Shown: positions 1 through 10,015, numbered from the stretch's first letter. The stretch is 64,000 bases of DNA from Caenimonas aquaedulcis (GCF_015831345.1 NZ_JADWYS010000001.1:1932118-1996117); one strand, 5' to 3'. Made by a program: numbers and translations. The notes: generated by a model from the letters alone, not told the origin.

Positions 1-1
1 G

Positions 2-652
2 CGCGGGCTCGGCGCGAAATACGTGCTGGTGGGCGACGACTTCCGCTTCGGCGCGAAGCGGGCGGGCGACTACGCGATGCTCGATGCGGCGGGCCAGGAA
101 CGCGGCTTCGACGTCGCGCGCATGAACAGCTACGAGGTCCACGGCCTGCGCGTGTCCAGCTCCGCCGTCCGGGAAGCCTTGGGGGCCGGCGACATGGACC
201 GCGTCACGGCGCTGCTGGGCCGGCCCTACAGCGTCAGCGGCCATGTGGTCCATGGCCGCAAGCTTGGCCGCCAGCTCGGCTTCAAGACCCTGAACCTGCG
301 GTTTTCCCACTGGAAGCCGGCCGCGAGCGGCATCTTCGCGGTGCGGGTCGAGGGGCTGGGGCCCGAGCCCCTCCCCGGGGTCGCGAACCTGGGCATCCGG
401 CCCTCGCTGGACCCGCAGGACGTGAACGGCGGGCGCGTGCTGCTGGAGACGCATTGCCTGGAATGGCCGCACGGGCTCGGCGAGGAAGGGGCCTACGGTA
501 AAATCATCCAGGTGGAACTGCTGCACAAACTGCACGACGAGCTCAAGTACGACGGTCTCGATGCCCTCACGGCGGGCATTCGCAAGGACTGCGACGAGGC
601 GCGGGCGTTCTTCGCTTCCACGCGGCGCCAGACGACGCGCGACCGAATTTAA
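2..652 (+). CDS. ribF: Bifunctional riboflavin kinase / FAD synthetase, 5' end cut off by window
   Basis: Makes FMN from riboflavin and then FAD, in the cytoplasm. The window opens inside the gene; the frame is open from base 2 and gives about 216 residues, against a usual length above 300, so the first third is missing. The tail of the adenylyltransferase domain is visible (VLVGDDFRFG), followed by the flavokinase domain starting near GRPYSVSGHVVHGRKLGRQ. The usual PTAN nucleotide motif reads KTLN here and keeps the Thr and Asn. It lies 120 bases upstream of ileS and lspA in the same direction, a common proteobacterial order. Identification is firm; the true start is not visible. Confidence 0.95.
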   Translation, partial: RGLGAKYVLVGDDFRFGAKRAGDYAMLDAAGQERGFDVARMNSYEVHGLRVSSSAVREALGAGDMDRVTALLGRPYSVSGHVVHGRKLGRQLGFKTLNLRFSHWKPAASGIFAVRVEGLGPEPLPGVANLGIRPSLDPQDVNGGRVLLETHCLEWPHGLGEEGAYGKIIQVELLHKLHDELKYDGLDALTAGIRKDCDEARAFFASTRRQTTRDRI

Positions 653-676
653 AGGTCTGTCATTGCGGCAGAGCCC

Positions 677-691
677 GGGGGAATCTCCCCC
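677..691. repeat. Small GC hairpin downstream of ribF
   Basis: GGGGGA-ATC-TCCCCC forms a perfect 6-bp stem 24 bases after the ribF stop. There is no T-run after it, so it is at best a weak transcriptional pause or mRNA 3' end structure. Confidence 0.4.
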
Positions 692-725
692 AATCCGCCG
701 CGATCCATCTTCCGCATTCCGAACA

Positions 726-754
726 TCCTGGATGCCGGGTCGAGCCCGGCATGA
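726..754. repeat. REP-like palindromic intergenic repeat
   Basis: The core ATGCCGGG-TCGAG-CCCGGCAT (732-752) is a perfect 8-bp inverted repeat inside a longer unit running TCCTGGATGCC to GGCATGAC. This looks like a short palindrome of the type scattered between genes in many proteobacteria. Only one copy is visible here, so the dispersed nature is from memory of such repeats, not from this window. It ends 18 bases before the ileS start. Confidence 0.5.
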
Positions 755-772
755 CAACCTCAAGGCATTCGC

Positions 773-3643
773 ATGACCGACAAGACAGCCGACAAGACCG
801 ACTACCGCGCCACGCTCAACCTGCCCGACACGCCCTTCCCCATGCGCGGGGACCTGCCCAGGCGCGAGCCGGGCTGGGTCAAGGAGTGGGAAGACAAGGG
901 CCTGTACAAGACCCTGCGCGCCGCGCGCTGCAACCACGAGAAGTTCGTGCTGCACGACGGCCCGCCGTACGCCAACGGCCAGATCCACATGGGCCATGCA
1001 GTCAACAAGATCCTGAAGGACATGATCGTCAAGGCCCGGCAGCTCAAGGGGCTTGACGCCGCGTACATCCCCGGCTGGGACTGCCACGGCCTGCCCATCG
1101 AGAACGCGATCGAGAAGAAGCACGGCCGCAACCTGCCGCGCGACGAGATGCAGGCGAAGAGCCGCGCCTACGCGACCGAGCAGATCGGCCTGCAGATGGC
1201 CGACTTCAAGCGCCTGGGCGTGCTCGGCGACTGGGACCACCCGTATCGCACCATGGACTTCGTGAACGAAGCCGAAGAGATCCGCGCGTTCAAGCGCGTG
1301 ATCGAGCGCGGCTTCGTCTACCGCGGCTTGAAGCCCGTGTACTGGTGCTTCGACTGTGGCTCCTCGCTCGCCGAATTCGAGATCGAGTACGCGGACAAGA
1401 AGTCGCAGACGCTCGATGTGGGCTTCAAGGCGGCCGAGCCGGACAAGGTGCTGGGCGCCTTCGGGCTGGAAGGCAAGAGCACGGACGAGGACATCTTCGC
1501 CGTCATCTGGACCACCACCGCCTGGACGATCCCCGCGAACCAGGCGCTCAACCTCAACCCGCAGATCATCTACGCGCTGGTCGAGACCGAGCGCGGCCGC
1601 CTCATCCTGGCCGAATCGCTCGTCGAGAAGTGCATGGAGCGCTACGGCCTGAAGGGCAAGGTGCTGGCAACGGTGGAAGGCGAAGCGCTGGGCGGCCTGA
1701 ACTTCCAGCATCCGCTCTACGACGTCGATGCGGGCTATCGGCGCCTCTCCCCGGTCTACCTCGCCGACTACGCGACGGCCGACGACGGCACGGGCATCGT
1801 CCACTCCTCGCCCGCCTACGGCCTGGACGACTTCAACTCCTGCGTGTCGCACGGCCTCGCCTACGACGACATCCTCAACCCCGTGCAGGGCAACGGTTCG
1901 TACGCGCCGGACTTCCCGCTGTTCGGCGGGCTGAACATCTGGAAGGCCGTGCCGACCATCATCGACACGCTCAAGGGCGCCGGCCGCCTCTTCGCGACCG
2001 AAACGATCTCGCACAGCTACCCGCACTGCTGGCGCCACAAGACGCCGGTGATCTACCGCGCCGCCGCCCAGTGGTTCATCCGCATGGACGAAGGCGTGGG
2101 CGTCTTCACGAAGGACAAGGCGCCCGACACGCTGCGCAACATGGCGCTCGCCGCGATCGAGGAGACCAGCTTCTACCCGGAAAACGGTCAGGCCCGACTG
2201 CGCGACATGATCGCGGGCCGGCCTGACTGGTGCATCAGCCGCCAGCGCAGCTGGGGCGTGCCCCTGCCCTTCTTCCTGCACAAGGACACGCACGACCTGC
2301 ACCCGAAGACGATGGAAATCCTCGACCTCGCCGCCGACATGGTGCAGGCGGGCGGCATCGAAGCCTGGAGCAAGGCCTCGCCCGAGGAGATCCTGGCGAA
2401 GGTCGGCGCAGCGGTCGATGCGGCCTCGTACAACAAGAGCACCGACATCCTCGAAGTCTGGTTCGACTCCGGCACCACGCACACCACGGTGCTCAAGCAC
2501 TCGCACCCGGGCTCGGCGCACGACAGCGGCCCCGAGGCCGACCTGTACCTCGAAGGCCACGACCAGCACCGCGGCTGGTTCCACTCGTCCCTGCTCACCG
2601 CCTGCGCGATGTACGGCCGCGCGCCGTACCGCGGCCTGCTCACGCACGGCTTCACCGTCGATGCGCAGGGCCGCAAGATGAGCAAGTCGCTCGGCAACGG
2701 GATCGATCCGCAGGAGATCAACAAGAAGCTCGGCGCGGAAATCACCCGGCTGTGGGTGGCCGCATCCGACTACTCGGGCGACATCGCGGGCGACGACAAG
2801 ATCCTCGCGCGCGTCGTGGACGCGTACCGCCGCATCCGCAACACGCTGCGCTTCCTGCTCGCGAACGTGAGCGACTTCGACCCCGCGAAGGACGCCGTGC
2901 CGTTCGCGGACATGCTGGAGATCGACCGCTACGCGATGTCGCGCGCCGCGCAGTTCCAGGCCGAGGTGCTCGCGCACTTCGAGGTCTACGAGTTCCACCC
3001 CGTGGTCGCGAAGCTGCAGGTGTACTGCTCGGAAGACCTCGGCGCTTTCTACCTCGACATCCTCAAGGACCGCCTCTACACCACCGCGCCGAAGTCGCTG
3101 GCCCGCCGCAGCGCGCAGACGGCGTTGTGGAATATCACGCACGCGATGCTGCGCTGGATGGCGCCTTTCCTGAGCTTCACGGCGGAAGAGGCCTGGAAGA
3201 TCTTCGGCGACTCCGAGTCGATCTTCCTGGAGACCTACGCCGAGATCGGCGCGCCCGACCCCGCGCTCATGGAAAAGTGGACGCGCATCCGCGTCGCGCG
3301 CGAAATGGTGAACAAGGAAATCGAGGCGCTGCGCGAAGCCGGCAAGGTCGGCTCGTCGCTGCAGGCGAACGTGGAACTCACCGTCCCGATGGCCGAGCAC
3401 GGCGAGCTGTGGGAGGCCCTGGCCAGCCTGGGCGACGACCTCAAGTTCGTCTTCATCACCTCGGTGATGCGCATCGCCGCGGGCGACACGATGGCCGTGA
3501 AGGTCACGCCGTCCGAAGCCGCGAAATGCGACCGCTGCTGGCACTGGCGCGATGACGTCGGCATCGATCCGGCCCACCCGACCCTCTGCGGCCGCTGCAC
3601 GAGCAACCTGTTCGGCGCCGGCGAAGAAAGGAAGTTCGCCTGA
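773..3643 (+). CDS. ileS: Isoleucyl-tRNA synthetase
   Basis: Charges tRNA-Ile with isoleucine; class Ia synthetase, cytoplasmic, essential. The 956 residues match the usual bacterial length. The HIGH-type motif is HMGH at residues 72-75, and KMSKS is at about 635-639. The large CP1 editing domain lies between them. A C-terminal zinc site is formed by Cys919/Cys922 and Cys939/Cys942 (CDRCWH ... CGRC). The ATG at 773 gives the expected N-terminus ahead of the conserved PFPMRGDLP. Its stop overlaps the lspA start by one base (TGATG), so the two are translationally coupled, as in many proteobacteria. Confidence 0.98.
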   Translation: MTDKTADKTDYRATLNLPDTPFPMRGDLPRREPGWVKEWEDKGLYKTLRAARCNHEKFVLHDGPPYANGQIHMGHAVNKILKDMIVKARQLKGLDAAYIPGWDCHGLPIENAIEKKHGRNLPRDEMQAKSRAYATEQIGLQMADFKRLGVLGDWDHPYRTMDFVNEAEEIRAFKRVIERGFVYRGLKPVYWCFDCGSSLAEFEIEYADKKSQTLDVGFKAAEPDKVLGAFGLEGKSTDEDIFAVIWTTTAWTIPANQALNLNPQIIYALVETERGRLILAESLVEKCMERYGLKGKVLATVEGEALGGLNFQHPLYDVDAGYRRLSPVYLADYATADDGTGIVHSSPAYGLDDFNSCVSHGLAYDDILNPVQGNGSYAPDFPLFGGLNIWKAVPTIIDTLKGAGRLFATETISHSYPHCWRHKTPVIYRAAAQWFIRMDEGVGVFTKDKAPDTLRNMALAAIEETSFYPENGQARLRDMIAGRPDWCISRQRSWGVPLPFFLHKDTHDLHPKTMEILDLAADMVQAGGIEAWSKASPEEILAKVGAAVDAASYNKSTDILEVWFDSGTTHTTVLKHSHPGSAHDSGPEADLYLEGHDQHRGWFHSSLLTACAMYGRAPYRGLLTHGFTVDAQGRKMSKSLGNGIDPQEINKKLGAEITRLWVAASDYSGDIAGDDKILARVVDAYRRIRNTLRFLLANVSDFDPAKDAVPFADMLEIDRYAMSRAAQFQAEVLAHFEVYEFHPVVAKLQVYCSEDLGAFYLDILKDRLYTTAPKSLARRSAQTALWNITHAMLRWMAPFLSFTAEEAWKIFGDSESIFLETYAEIGAPDPALMEKWTRIRVAREMVNKEIEALREAGKVGSSLQANVELTVPMAEHGELWEALASLGDDLKFVFITSVMRIAAGDTMAVKVTPSEAAKCDRCWHWRDDVGIDPAHPTLCGRCTSNLFGAGEERKFA

Positions 3644-4149
3644 TGGCATCCCGCAACGCCCCCCGCGGCGCCTCCGGCACCGGCTGGCTGCCCTGGCTCG
3701 GCCTCGCCCTCGTCCTGTTCCTTGCCGACCAGTTCACCAAGGTGCTGATCCTGGGCTACTACCGCCTGGGCGACTCCACCTACGTGACGAGCTTCTTCAA
3801 CGTCGTGCGTGCGCACAACACTGGCGCGGCGTTCTCGTTCCTCGCGTCGGCGGCGGGCTGGCAGCGCTGGCTGTTCGTGGGCATCGGCGTCGCCGCCGCG
3901 ATCTTCATCGTCTGGATGCTGCGCTCGCATGCGGGCCAGAAGCTGTTCTCCTTCGCGCTCGCCTGCATCCTGGGCGGCGCGGTGGGCAACGTGGTGGACC
4001 GCCTGCTTCATGGCTACGTGGTCGACTTCCTGCAGTTCCAGTGGAACGGCTGGTACTTCCCGGCCTTCAACGTCGCCGACACCGCGATCACCATCGGCGC
4101 CGGCTGCCTGATCCTCGACGAGATCCTTCGCGTCCGGCGCAACAGATAG
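3643..4149 (+). CDS. lspA: Lipoprotein signal peptidase (signal peptidase II)
   Basis: Inner-membrane aspartic protease that removes the signal peptide from diacylated prolipoproteins. It has 168 residues with four hydrophobic segments, beginning with [16 protein letters not shown]. The catalytic aspartates lie in the conserved NVVDRL and FNVADT motifs. The start overlaps the ileS stop by one base. Its substrates in this window should include the lipobox proteins encoded at 48015 and 56882. Confidence 0.97.
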   Translation: MASRNAPRGASGTGWLPWLGLALVLFLADQFTKVLILGYYRLGDSTYVTSFFNVVRAHNTGAAFSFLASAAGWQRWLFVGIGVAAAIFIVWMLRSHAGQKLFSFALACILGGAVGNVVDRLLHGYVVDFLQFQWNGWYFPAFNVADTAITIGAGCLILDEILRVRRNR

Positions 4150-4214
4150 GGCCCGCTTCCTGCTACGAGGCCGATGCTGCGCCGCACCACGGCGTATAGT
4201 TGAAACCTCAAGCA

Positions 4215-5876
4215 ATGAAGCATTTGTTGAATCTCCTGGCGGCCATCGCGCTGCTGGTCTGGGGCACGCACCTGGTGAGGGCCGGCATCCTGAGGGTGTT
4301 CGGGGCGAACCTGCGAAATGTGCTGTCCCACAGCGTCTCCAACCGCTGGACCGCCGCCATCTCCGGGCTGGGCGTCACCGCCCTGGTGCAATCGAGCACC
4401 GCCACCGCGCTCATCGTCTCGTCCTTCGTCGGGCAGGGCCTCGTCACGCTCCCGATCGCGCTTGCCGTGATGCTCGGCGCGGACGTCGGCACCAGCCTCA
4501 TGGCGGTGGTGTTCTCGTTCGACCTCTCCTGGCTCTCCCCGCTCTTCATCTTCTCCGGCGTCGTCATGTTCCTCTCGCGCCAGTCGAGCCCGGTCGGGCG
4601 CTTCGGCCGGGTGCTGATCGGCCTCGGGCTCATGCTGCTGGCGCTGCGCCTCATCGCCGCGTCGACGGCCATCATGACGCAGTCGCCGGTGGTCAAGGCG
4701 CTGCTGGAGTCCATCACGACCGAGTTGCTGCTCGAAATCACCGTGGGCGCCTTCATCTCGCTCATCGCCTATTCGAGCCTCGCCATGGTGCTGCTGACCG
4801 CGACGATGGCGGCGTCCGGCCTCGTGCCGCTGGAGTCGGCGCTCGGCCTCGTGCTCGGCGCGAACCTGGGCAGCGGGCTGCTGGCGGTGCTCACCACCGC
4901 CAAGTCCGCGATCGAAGTGCGGCAGGTTCCGCTCGGCAATTTCGTCTTCAAGGCGATCGGCGTGATGGTCGTCGCGCCCTTCGCGGGCTTGTGGCTGCGC
5001 TACGCGCGGCCGTACATCACGGACGCGGCGACGGTGGTGGTCCTCTTCCACCTCACGTTCAACATCGTGGTCGGGGTGCTGTTCATCGGCCTCACGCAGG
5101 TGGTCGCGGGCTGGGTGGGCAAGTGGCTGCCCAAGCCCGAGAAGAACATGGTCGCGGGCCGGCCGCACCACCTGGACCCATCGGCGCTCGCGACCCCCTC
5201 GCTCGCGATCTCCTGCGCCGCGCGCGAAGCCCTGCACCAGGCCGACGTCGTCGAGACCATGATGGTCGGCATGCTCACCGTCATCAAGAACAACGACTTG
5301 AAGCTCGCGGAAGACCTGCGCAAGCTGGACGACTCGGTCGACGAGTTGTATTCCGCCATCAAGTACTACCTCACCAAGATCTCGCGCGAGGCGCTGGGCG
5401 AGGAAGAGAGCCGCCGCTGGACGGACATCATCAGCTTCACGATCAACATGGAACAGATCGGCGACATCGTCGAGCGCATCCTCATCGACGTGGAAGACAA
5501 GAAGATCAAGAAGGACCGCAACTTCTCCGACGCCGGCATGGCCGAGATCTGCGAGCTGCACGCGCGCCTCATCGACAACCTGCGCCTGGGCATGAGCGTC
5601 TTTCTCAACGGCTCGGTGCGCGATGCGCAGAAGCTCCTCGAAGAAAAGGCGCGGTTTCGCGACCTCGAACGCGCCTATGCCTCGACGCACCTCACGCGGC
5701 TGTCGGGCAACACGATGCAGAGCATCGAAACCAGTGGCCTGCACATCGACCTGATCAGCGACCTGAAGCGCATCAATTCGCACATCTGCTCGATCGCCTA
5801 TCCGATCCTCGACTCCGCCGGCGCGCTGGCGCCCAACCGGCTGCGGCAGGCCGCGATCGAGGAAGCCTCCGGCTAG
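4215..5876 (+). CDS. Na/Pi cotransporter family protein with PhoU-like domain
   Basis: Probable sodium-coupled phosphate carrier of the inner membrane (NptA/YjbB type). About 553 residues. The N-terminal half holds two repeated Na/Pi-cotransporter units with the signature QSSTATALIVSSF and membrane spans to about residue 320. The C-terminal 200 residues are helical and PhoU-like (HQADVVETMMVGML onward). I take the ATG at 4215 (MKHLLNLLAA) rather than the TTG at 4200. It converges on the next gene with a 4-base overlap of stop codons. YjbB-type proteins have been linked to phosphate export, so direction of transport is not certain. Confidence 0.9.
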   Translation: MKHLLNLLAAIALLVWGTHLVRAGILRVFGANLRNVLSHSVSNRWTAAISGLGVTALVQSSTATALIVSSFVGQGLVTLPIALAVMLGADVGTSLMAVVFSFDLSWLSPLFIFSGVVMFLSRQSSPVGRFGRVLIGLGLMLLALRLIAASTAIMTQSPVVKALLESITTELLLEITVGAFISLIAYSSLAMVLLTATMAASGLVPLESALGLVLGANLGSGLLAVLTTAKSAIEVRQVPLGNFVFKAIGVMVVAPFAGLWLRYARPYITDAATVVVLFHLTFNIVVGVLFIGLTQVVAGWVGKWLPKPEKNMVAGRPHHLDPSALATPSLAISCAAREALHQADVVETMMVGMLTVIKNNDLKLAEDLRKLDDSVDELYSAIKYYLTKISREALGEEESRRWTDIISFTINMEQIGDIVERILIDVEDKKIKKDRNFSDAGMAEICELHARLIDNLRLGMSVFLNGSVRDAQKLLEEKARFRDLERAYASTHLTRLSGNTMQSIETSGLHIDLISDLKRINSHICSIAYPILDSAGALAPNRLRQAAIEEASG

Positions 5877-6259
5877 TCGCCGGACCGGGCGCCGCCCTGT
5901 TCGAGGCAGAAGTCCACGAGCTTCTCGATCTCGGTGGATTTGTCGAACACCGCATCCGCACCCATCTGCTCGCAGCGCCACCGGACGTCGTTGGTCGCGT
6001 GGTTGCTGAGGATGACGAGCTTCTGCGTGGGCTTGCGTTCCCGCAGCGCCTCCAGGATGTTCAGCCCGTTGCCTTCCTTGAGGAACAGGTCGACGATCGC
6101 GAGGTCCCAGTAGGAATCGTTCTGCGCGAGCCACACGGCGCCTTCGCTCTCGGTGTCCGCCGTCCCGACGGCATCGACCTGCGCGAGTTCCTGCAGCGTC
6201 TCGATGAGATTGTCCCGGATCGTCGGGCTGTCCTCGACGATGAATGCACGGCATGCCAT
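5873..6259 (-). CDS. Single-domain response regulator (CheY-like receiver)
   Basis: Receiver domain only, 128 residues, no output domain. The acidic pair in FIVEDSPT and the phospho-acceptor Asp57 in LAIVDLFL are present. The start is ATG 6259, with a GGGAG ribosome site just upstream; the open frame further upstream has no family similarity. Such stand-alone receivers act by protein contact or in a phosphorelay. No histidine kinase is adjacent, so the partner is unknown. Confidence 0.88.
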   Translation of the reverse strand: MACRAFIVEDSPTIRDNLIETLQELAQVDAVGTADTESEGAVWLAQNDSYWDLAIVDLFLKEGNGLNILEALRERKPTQKLVILSNHATNDVRWRCEQMGADAVFDKSTEIEKLVDFCLEQGGARSGD

Positions 6260-6343
6260 TGTTGTTCTCCCTTGTGCTGCCGGGCCAGCACCCGCGCAGC
6301 TTGCTGTCTGATGAGGACAATCTACGCGGTCAGGCCGCCGCAA

Positions 6344-6368
6344 GGTGCAAGGCCCGGGGCCTTGCACC
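6344..6368. repeat. Perfect 11-bp inverted repeat with 3-base loop
   Basis: GGTGCAAGGCC-CGG-GGCCTTGCACC lies between the response regulator start and the NUDIX gene stop. It is a very stable hairpin on either strand, 55 bases downstream of the NUDIX stop. It lacks a T-run, so it may protect a 3' end or act as a Rho-linked stop rather than an intrinsic terminator. Confidence 0.6.
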
Positions 6369-6422
6369 TGTAGGAGTGATCGTTCAGCAGGGCGCACGGC
6401 CCGCGCGCCTGTGGGAGAGTGA

Positions 6423-7220
6423 CTACAGCGCCATGCACTGCGCGATGATCAGGGCCGCTTCCAGCGTGAATTCGTCACGATGCAATCGCGACGCGAGCTC
6501 GTCAGGCGCGAGCAGGCCGAACTGCGCGACTTCGCCGTCCTGGTTCACCGGCACCACGCCCTCGGGCACGACGCAGCGATACCAGTCGATCTGTTCGACG
6601 ACGTAGCCGCCGCGGCCGGAGTCCGTGGGGCAGCGCAGCGTCACGCGGCCGCCACGCGACAACTCGCGAAGCTGCGCGACGCGCAGCCCCGCCTCTTCCC
6701 AGGTCTCGCGCTCGAGCGCGGCCTCGACGGAGTCCGAAGCCGGCACCATGCCACCCATCAGCGTGTCCCACAGCCCCGGGTCGTTGGGCTTGGTGAGCGA
6801 GCGCTGCTGCACCCAATGCCGGCCGTCGGGCGACAGGCCCACGAGGTGCACGGCGCGGGTGGCGATGCCCAGGGGCCGCACCGCTGCGCGCTCCACCGTC
6901 GCGATGATCGCGCCGGAGTCGTCCCGCACGGCCAGCTGCTCGTCGCGCCAGGCATGCGCCGCCCCCGCATCGCGCAGCGCGAGCGCGACCGCGTGGAGGC
7001 TCGCCGTGATGTCGCCAAGCACTTCCCACCCCGCCTCGCCACCCCGCTGCGCGGGCGCGATCCACTCGGGCCGGAGCACGAGGCCGCGCGCCCACTCCGG
7101 CTCGACGGAGCCGATGCGCGTGCCGCCCGCCCACAAGGCGACCCTCGGCACGCGCGGCGGCTCGTCCGCCTGCCGCCGCAAGGCCGCCAGCCAGGCCGCA
7201 TCCAGCAACTCGCCGCTCAC
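6423..7220 (-). CDS. NUDIX hydrolase with DUF4743-type N-terminal domain
   Basis: Predicted to hydrolyse a nucleoside-diphosphate-linked substrate; the exact substrate is unknown. 265 residues. The first ~130 residues look like the DUF4743 domain that precedes NUDIX in thiamine-pyrophosphokinase-related proteins. The Nudix box runs GGMVPASDSVEAALE then RETWEEAG; the first Glu of the consensus is Asp here. The start is GTG 7220, overlapping the upstream quinone reductase stop by four bases (GTGA), so the pair is translationally coupled. Confidence 0.88.
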   Translation of the reverse strand: MSGELLDAAWLAALRRQADEPPRVPRVALWAGGTRIGSVEPEWARGLVLRPEWIAPAQRGGEAGWEVLGDITASLHAVALALRDAGAAHAWRDEQLAVRDDSGAIIATVERAAVRPLGIATRAVHLVGLSPDGRHWVQQRSLTKPNDPGLWDTLMGGMVPASDSVEAALERETWEEAGLRVAQLRELSRGGRVTLRCPTDSGRGGYVVEQIDWYRCVVPEGVVPVNQDGEVAQFGLLAPDELASRLHRDEFTLEAALIIAQCMAL

Positions 7221-8200
7221 AGCGTGAGGATCGTGCTGCCGGTGGTCTTGCGCGCTTCCAGGTCGCGGTGCGCCTGCTCGACGTGCTCGAGCGGATAGCG
7301 CTGCTCGATGTGGATCTTCACCTTGCCGCCCGTCACCGCGGCGAACAGGTCGTCCGCCATCTCCTGCGCCGCCTCGCGCGTGGCGATGTGGGTGAACAAG
7401 GTCTGCCGCGTGACGTAGATCGAGCCCTTGGCCGCGAGCATCGCCGGTGCGAAAGGCGCGGGGGCGCCGGAAGACGCGCCGAAGCTCGCCATGAGGCCGA
7501 AGGGCTGCAGGCAATCGAGCGACTTGTCCCAGGTGTCCTTGCCGACGGAGTCGTAGACGACCTTCACGCCGCGGCCGCCGGTGATCTCCTTCACGCGCGC
7601 CTGGAAATCCTCGGTGGAGTAATTGATGACGTGCGCGGCGCCGTTCTCCTTCGCCAGCGCGCACTTCGCGTCCGAGCCCGCGGTGCCGATCAATTGCAGG
7701 CCCATCGCGCGGGCCCACTGGCAGGCGATCAGGCCCACGCCGCCCGCGGCCGCGTGGAACAGGATGTGGTCGCCTTCCTTCAGGCCGCCCTGCGGCTGCG
7801 TGCGCTTGAGCAGGTACTGCGCGGTGAGGCCCTTGAGCATCATCGCCGCGCCGGTCTCGAAGGAGATCGCATCGGGCAGCTTGCACACTGTCTTGGCGGG
7901 CATGACGCGCACCTCGCAATAGCTGCCGGGCGGCTGGCTGGCATACGCCGCGCGGTCGCCCACCTTCAGGTGCGTGACGCCCTGGCCCACCGCTTCCACC
8001 ATGCCCGCGCCCTCCATGCCGAGCGTGTGCGGCAGCTTGAGCGGGTACATGCCGGTGCGGTGATAGACGTCGATGTAGTTCAGGCCCACGGCCTTGTGGC
8101 GGATGCGGATCTCGCCGGGGCCGGGCTCGCCCACGCTCACGTCGGCGATCTTCAGTTGTTCGGGCCCGCCGGGCTGCTGGATCTGGACGGCTCTGCTCAT
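7217..8200 (-). CDS. NADPH:quinone oxidoreductase (zinc-less MDR family)
   Basis: Two-electron reductase of quinones or other enones, using NADPH, cytoplasmic. 327 residues, the standard size for QOR/zeta-crystallin proteins. The GroES-like N-terminal domain holds GLNYIDVYHRTG, and the Rossmann fold holds the AAAGGVGLIACQWA motif. The structural zinc cysteines of alcohol dehydrogenases are missing, as expected for this branch. It is the first gene of a two-gene unit with the NUDIX hydrolase. Confidence 0.93.
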   Translation of the reverse strand: MSRAVQIQQPGGPEQLKIADVSVGEPGPGEIRIRHKAVGLNYIDVYHRTGMYPLKLPHTLGMEGAGMVEAVGQGVTHLKVGDRAAYASQPPGSYCEVRVMPAKTVCKLPDAISFETGAAMMLKGLTAQYLLKRTQPQGGLKEGDHILFHAAAGGVGLIACQWARAMGLQLIGTAGSDAKCALAKENGAAHVINYSTEDFQARVKEITGGRGVKVVYDSVGKDTWDKSLDCLQPFGLMASFGASSGAPAPFAPAMLAAKGSIYVTRQTLFTHIATREAAQEMADDLFAAVTGGKVKIHIEQRYPLEHVEQAHRDLEARKTTGSTILTL

Positions 8201-8314
8201 GGGAATACCTCAGGCAATGAAAGAAAAAAACTCGGGCGAAGGATCGTGCCACGAAATCGCCAGCCTTGCGCAAGGCAGGACACGTTCCGGCCCGATACAG
8301 TGGCGGGTCCGCCC

Positions 8315-9214
8315 ATGACCCAGAAACTCGACCTGCGCTCCGCGCTGCTGCTCACCGTCCCGCCCTTGCTGTGGGCGGGCAACGCCATCGTCGGGCGCAT
8401 GGTCCAGGGCCTCGTGCCGCCGGTCACGCTCAACTTCCTGCGCTGGGGGCTCGCCTTCCTCATCCTGCTGCCGATGGCCGGCTGGGTGCTGCGGCGGGGC
8501 AGTCCCCTGTGGGGCTCGTGGAAGCGATTCGCCCTGCTGGGCCTGCTCGGCGTCGGCTGCTACAACGCGCTGCAGTACCTCGCGCTCAAGACGACGACGC
8601 CGCTCAACGTGACGCTCGTGGCCGGGAGCATCCCGGTGTGGATGCTGGTGATCGGCGCGCTGTTCTTCGACCAGCGCGTCACCGCGCGGCAATGGCTGGG
8701 CGCGGTCCTTTCCATCGCCGGCGTGGTGCTGGTGCTGAGCCGCGGCGACATGGACGTGCTGCGGCACCTTCGACTCGTGCCGGGCGACGTCTACGTGCTC
8801 GTGGCGACGGCGGCCTGGGGCTTCTACAGCTGGCTGCTCGTGCGCCCCGGCGACCCGCCCGAGATACGCGGCGACTGGGCCGCCTTCCTCATGGCGCAGG
8901 TGCTGTACGGGCTGGGCTGGTCGGCCCTGTTCGCGGGCGCCGAACTCGGTTCGGGCAACGCGCATTTCGAGTGGGGCTGGCCCCTCGCCGCGGCGCTCGC
9001 GTACATCGCGATCTTCCCCGCCGTGGTCGCGTACCGTTGCTGGGGCCTGGGCGTGCAGCGCGTGGGGCCGAGCGTCGCCGGCTTCTTCTCGAACCTCGCG
9101 CCGCTGTTCACGGCGCTGTTGTCCACGGCATTCCTGGGCGAGCCGCCGCGCCTCTACCACGCGATCGCGTTCGTGCTGATCGTCGGCGGGATCGTCGTGT
9201 CGTCTCGCCGCTGA
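8315..9214 (+). CDS. EamA/DMT-family transporter
   Basis: Inner-membrane drug/metabolite transporter, 299 residues with about ten membrane spans in two EamA repeats (LLLTVPPLLWAGNAIVGRM begins repeat one; DVYVLVATAAWGFYSWLL begins repeat two). The substrate cannot be read from sequence. The ATG at 8315 gives the short cytoplasmic N-terminus typical of the family. It converges on the SDR gene with three bases between stop codons. Confidence 0.9.
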   Translation: MTQKLDLRSALLLTVPPLLWAGNAIVGRMVQGLVPPVTLNFLRWGLAFLILLPMAGWVLRRGSPLWGSWKRFALLGLLGVGCYNALQYLALKTTTPLNVTLVAGSIPVWMLVIGALFFDQRVTARQWLGAVLSIAGVVLVLSRGDMDVLRHLRLVPGDVYVLVATAAWGFYSWLLVRPGDPPEIRGDWAAFLMAQVLYGLGWSALFAGAELGSGNAHFEWGWPLAAALAYIAIFPAVVAYRCWGLGVQRVGPSVAGFFSNLAPLFTALLSTAFLGEPPRLYHAIAFVLIVGGIVVSSRR

Positions 9215-9217
9215 ACA

Positions 9218-10015
9218 TCAATAGGTGCCCGGGTAGGCGCCGCCGTCCGTCAGGATGTTCTGCCCCGTGATGTAGCCCGCTTGCTGGCTGCACAGGAACG
9301 CGCAGGCCGCGCCGAATTCCTCCGGCGTGCCGAAGCGCTTCGCCGGGATGGTCCCCTTGCGCGCTTCCATCACCTCCTCGATCGGCTTGCCCGACTTCTG
9401 CGCGGCGCCGGCCATCGTGCCCTTCAGGCGGTCGGTGTCGAAGGCGCCGGGCAGCAGGTTGTTGATCGTCACGTTCGCCGACGCGAGCTTGGACGTGCGC
9501 GCGAGGCCCGCGACGAAACCCGTGAGCCCGCTGCGCGCGCCGTTGGACAGCCCGAGGATGTCGATCGGCGCCTTCACCGCGCTGGAGGTGATGTTGACGA
9601 TGCGACCGAAACCGCGCGCGGCCATGTTGTCCACGCAGGCCTTGATGAGCTCGATCGGGGTGAGCATGTTGGCGTCCACCGCCTTGATCCAGGCGTCGCG
9701 GTCCCAGCTGCGGAAATCGCCGGGCGGCGGGCCGCCCGCGTTGGTGATGACGATGTCGAAGTCGCTGCGCTTGGCGAACACCTTGGCGCGGCCCTCGACG
9801 GTGGTGATGTCGGCCGCGACGTGCTGCACGGCCGTGTCGGCAGGGCGCGACGGCTCCGCCAGCAGCTTCTCGACGGCGGCGTTCAGCGCGTCCTCGCCGC
9901 GCGCCACGAGCACGACATGGACGCCCTCGCGCACCAGCGCCTGCGCGCAGCCGAAGCCGAGACCCTTGCTGGCGCCGCACACCAGCGCCCATTTGCCCGC
10001 TATACCCAAATCCAT
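9218..10015 (-). CDS. Atypical short-chain dehydrogenase/reductase
   Basis: 265-residue SDR fold. The NAD(P) site GASKGLGFGCAQ and the NAG motif (ITNAGGPPP) are intact. The catalytic Tyr-x-x-x-Lys is not: the corresponding stretch reads LGLSNGARSGLTG, with no Tyr. This resembles an SDR branch annotated as 3-oxoacyl-ACP-reductase-like whose activity is uncertain. The start is ATG 10015 (MDLGIAGKWALV). It is divergent from the CsgG/kinase operon, with 37 bases between starts. Confidence 0.88.
   Translation of the reverse strand: MDLGIAGKWALVCGASKGLGFGCAQALVREGVHVVLVARGEDALNAAVEKLLAEPSRPADTAVQHVAADITTVEGRAKVFAKRSDFDIVITNAGGPPPGDFRSWDRDAWIKAVDANMLTPIELIKACVDNMAARGFGRIVNITSSAVKAPIDILGLSNGARSGLTGFVAGLARTSKLASANVTINNLLPGAFDTDRLKGTMAGAAQKSGKPIEEVMEARKGTIPAKRFGTPEEFGAACAFLCSQQAGYITGQNILTDGGAYPGTY

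Noticed and set aside
677..691. Intrinsic terminator of ribF
   Set aside because: The stem is short and no T-run follows on either strand, so it is listed only as a hairpin.
4014..6320. 768-codon antisense frame over lspA, the Na/Pi carrier and the response regulator
   Set aside because: The composition is Arg/His/Asp-rich with no recognisable fold, and three sensible genes occupy the same bases.
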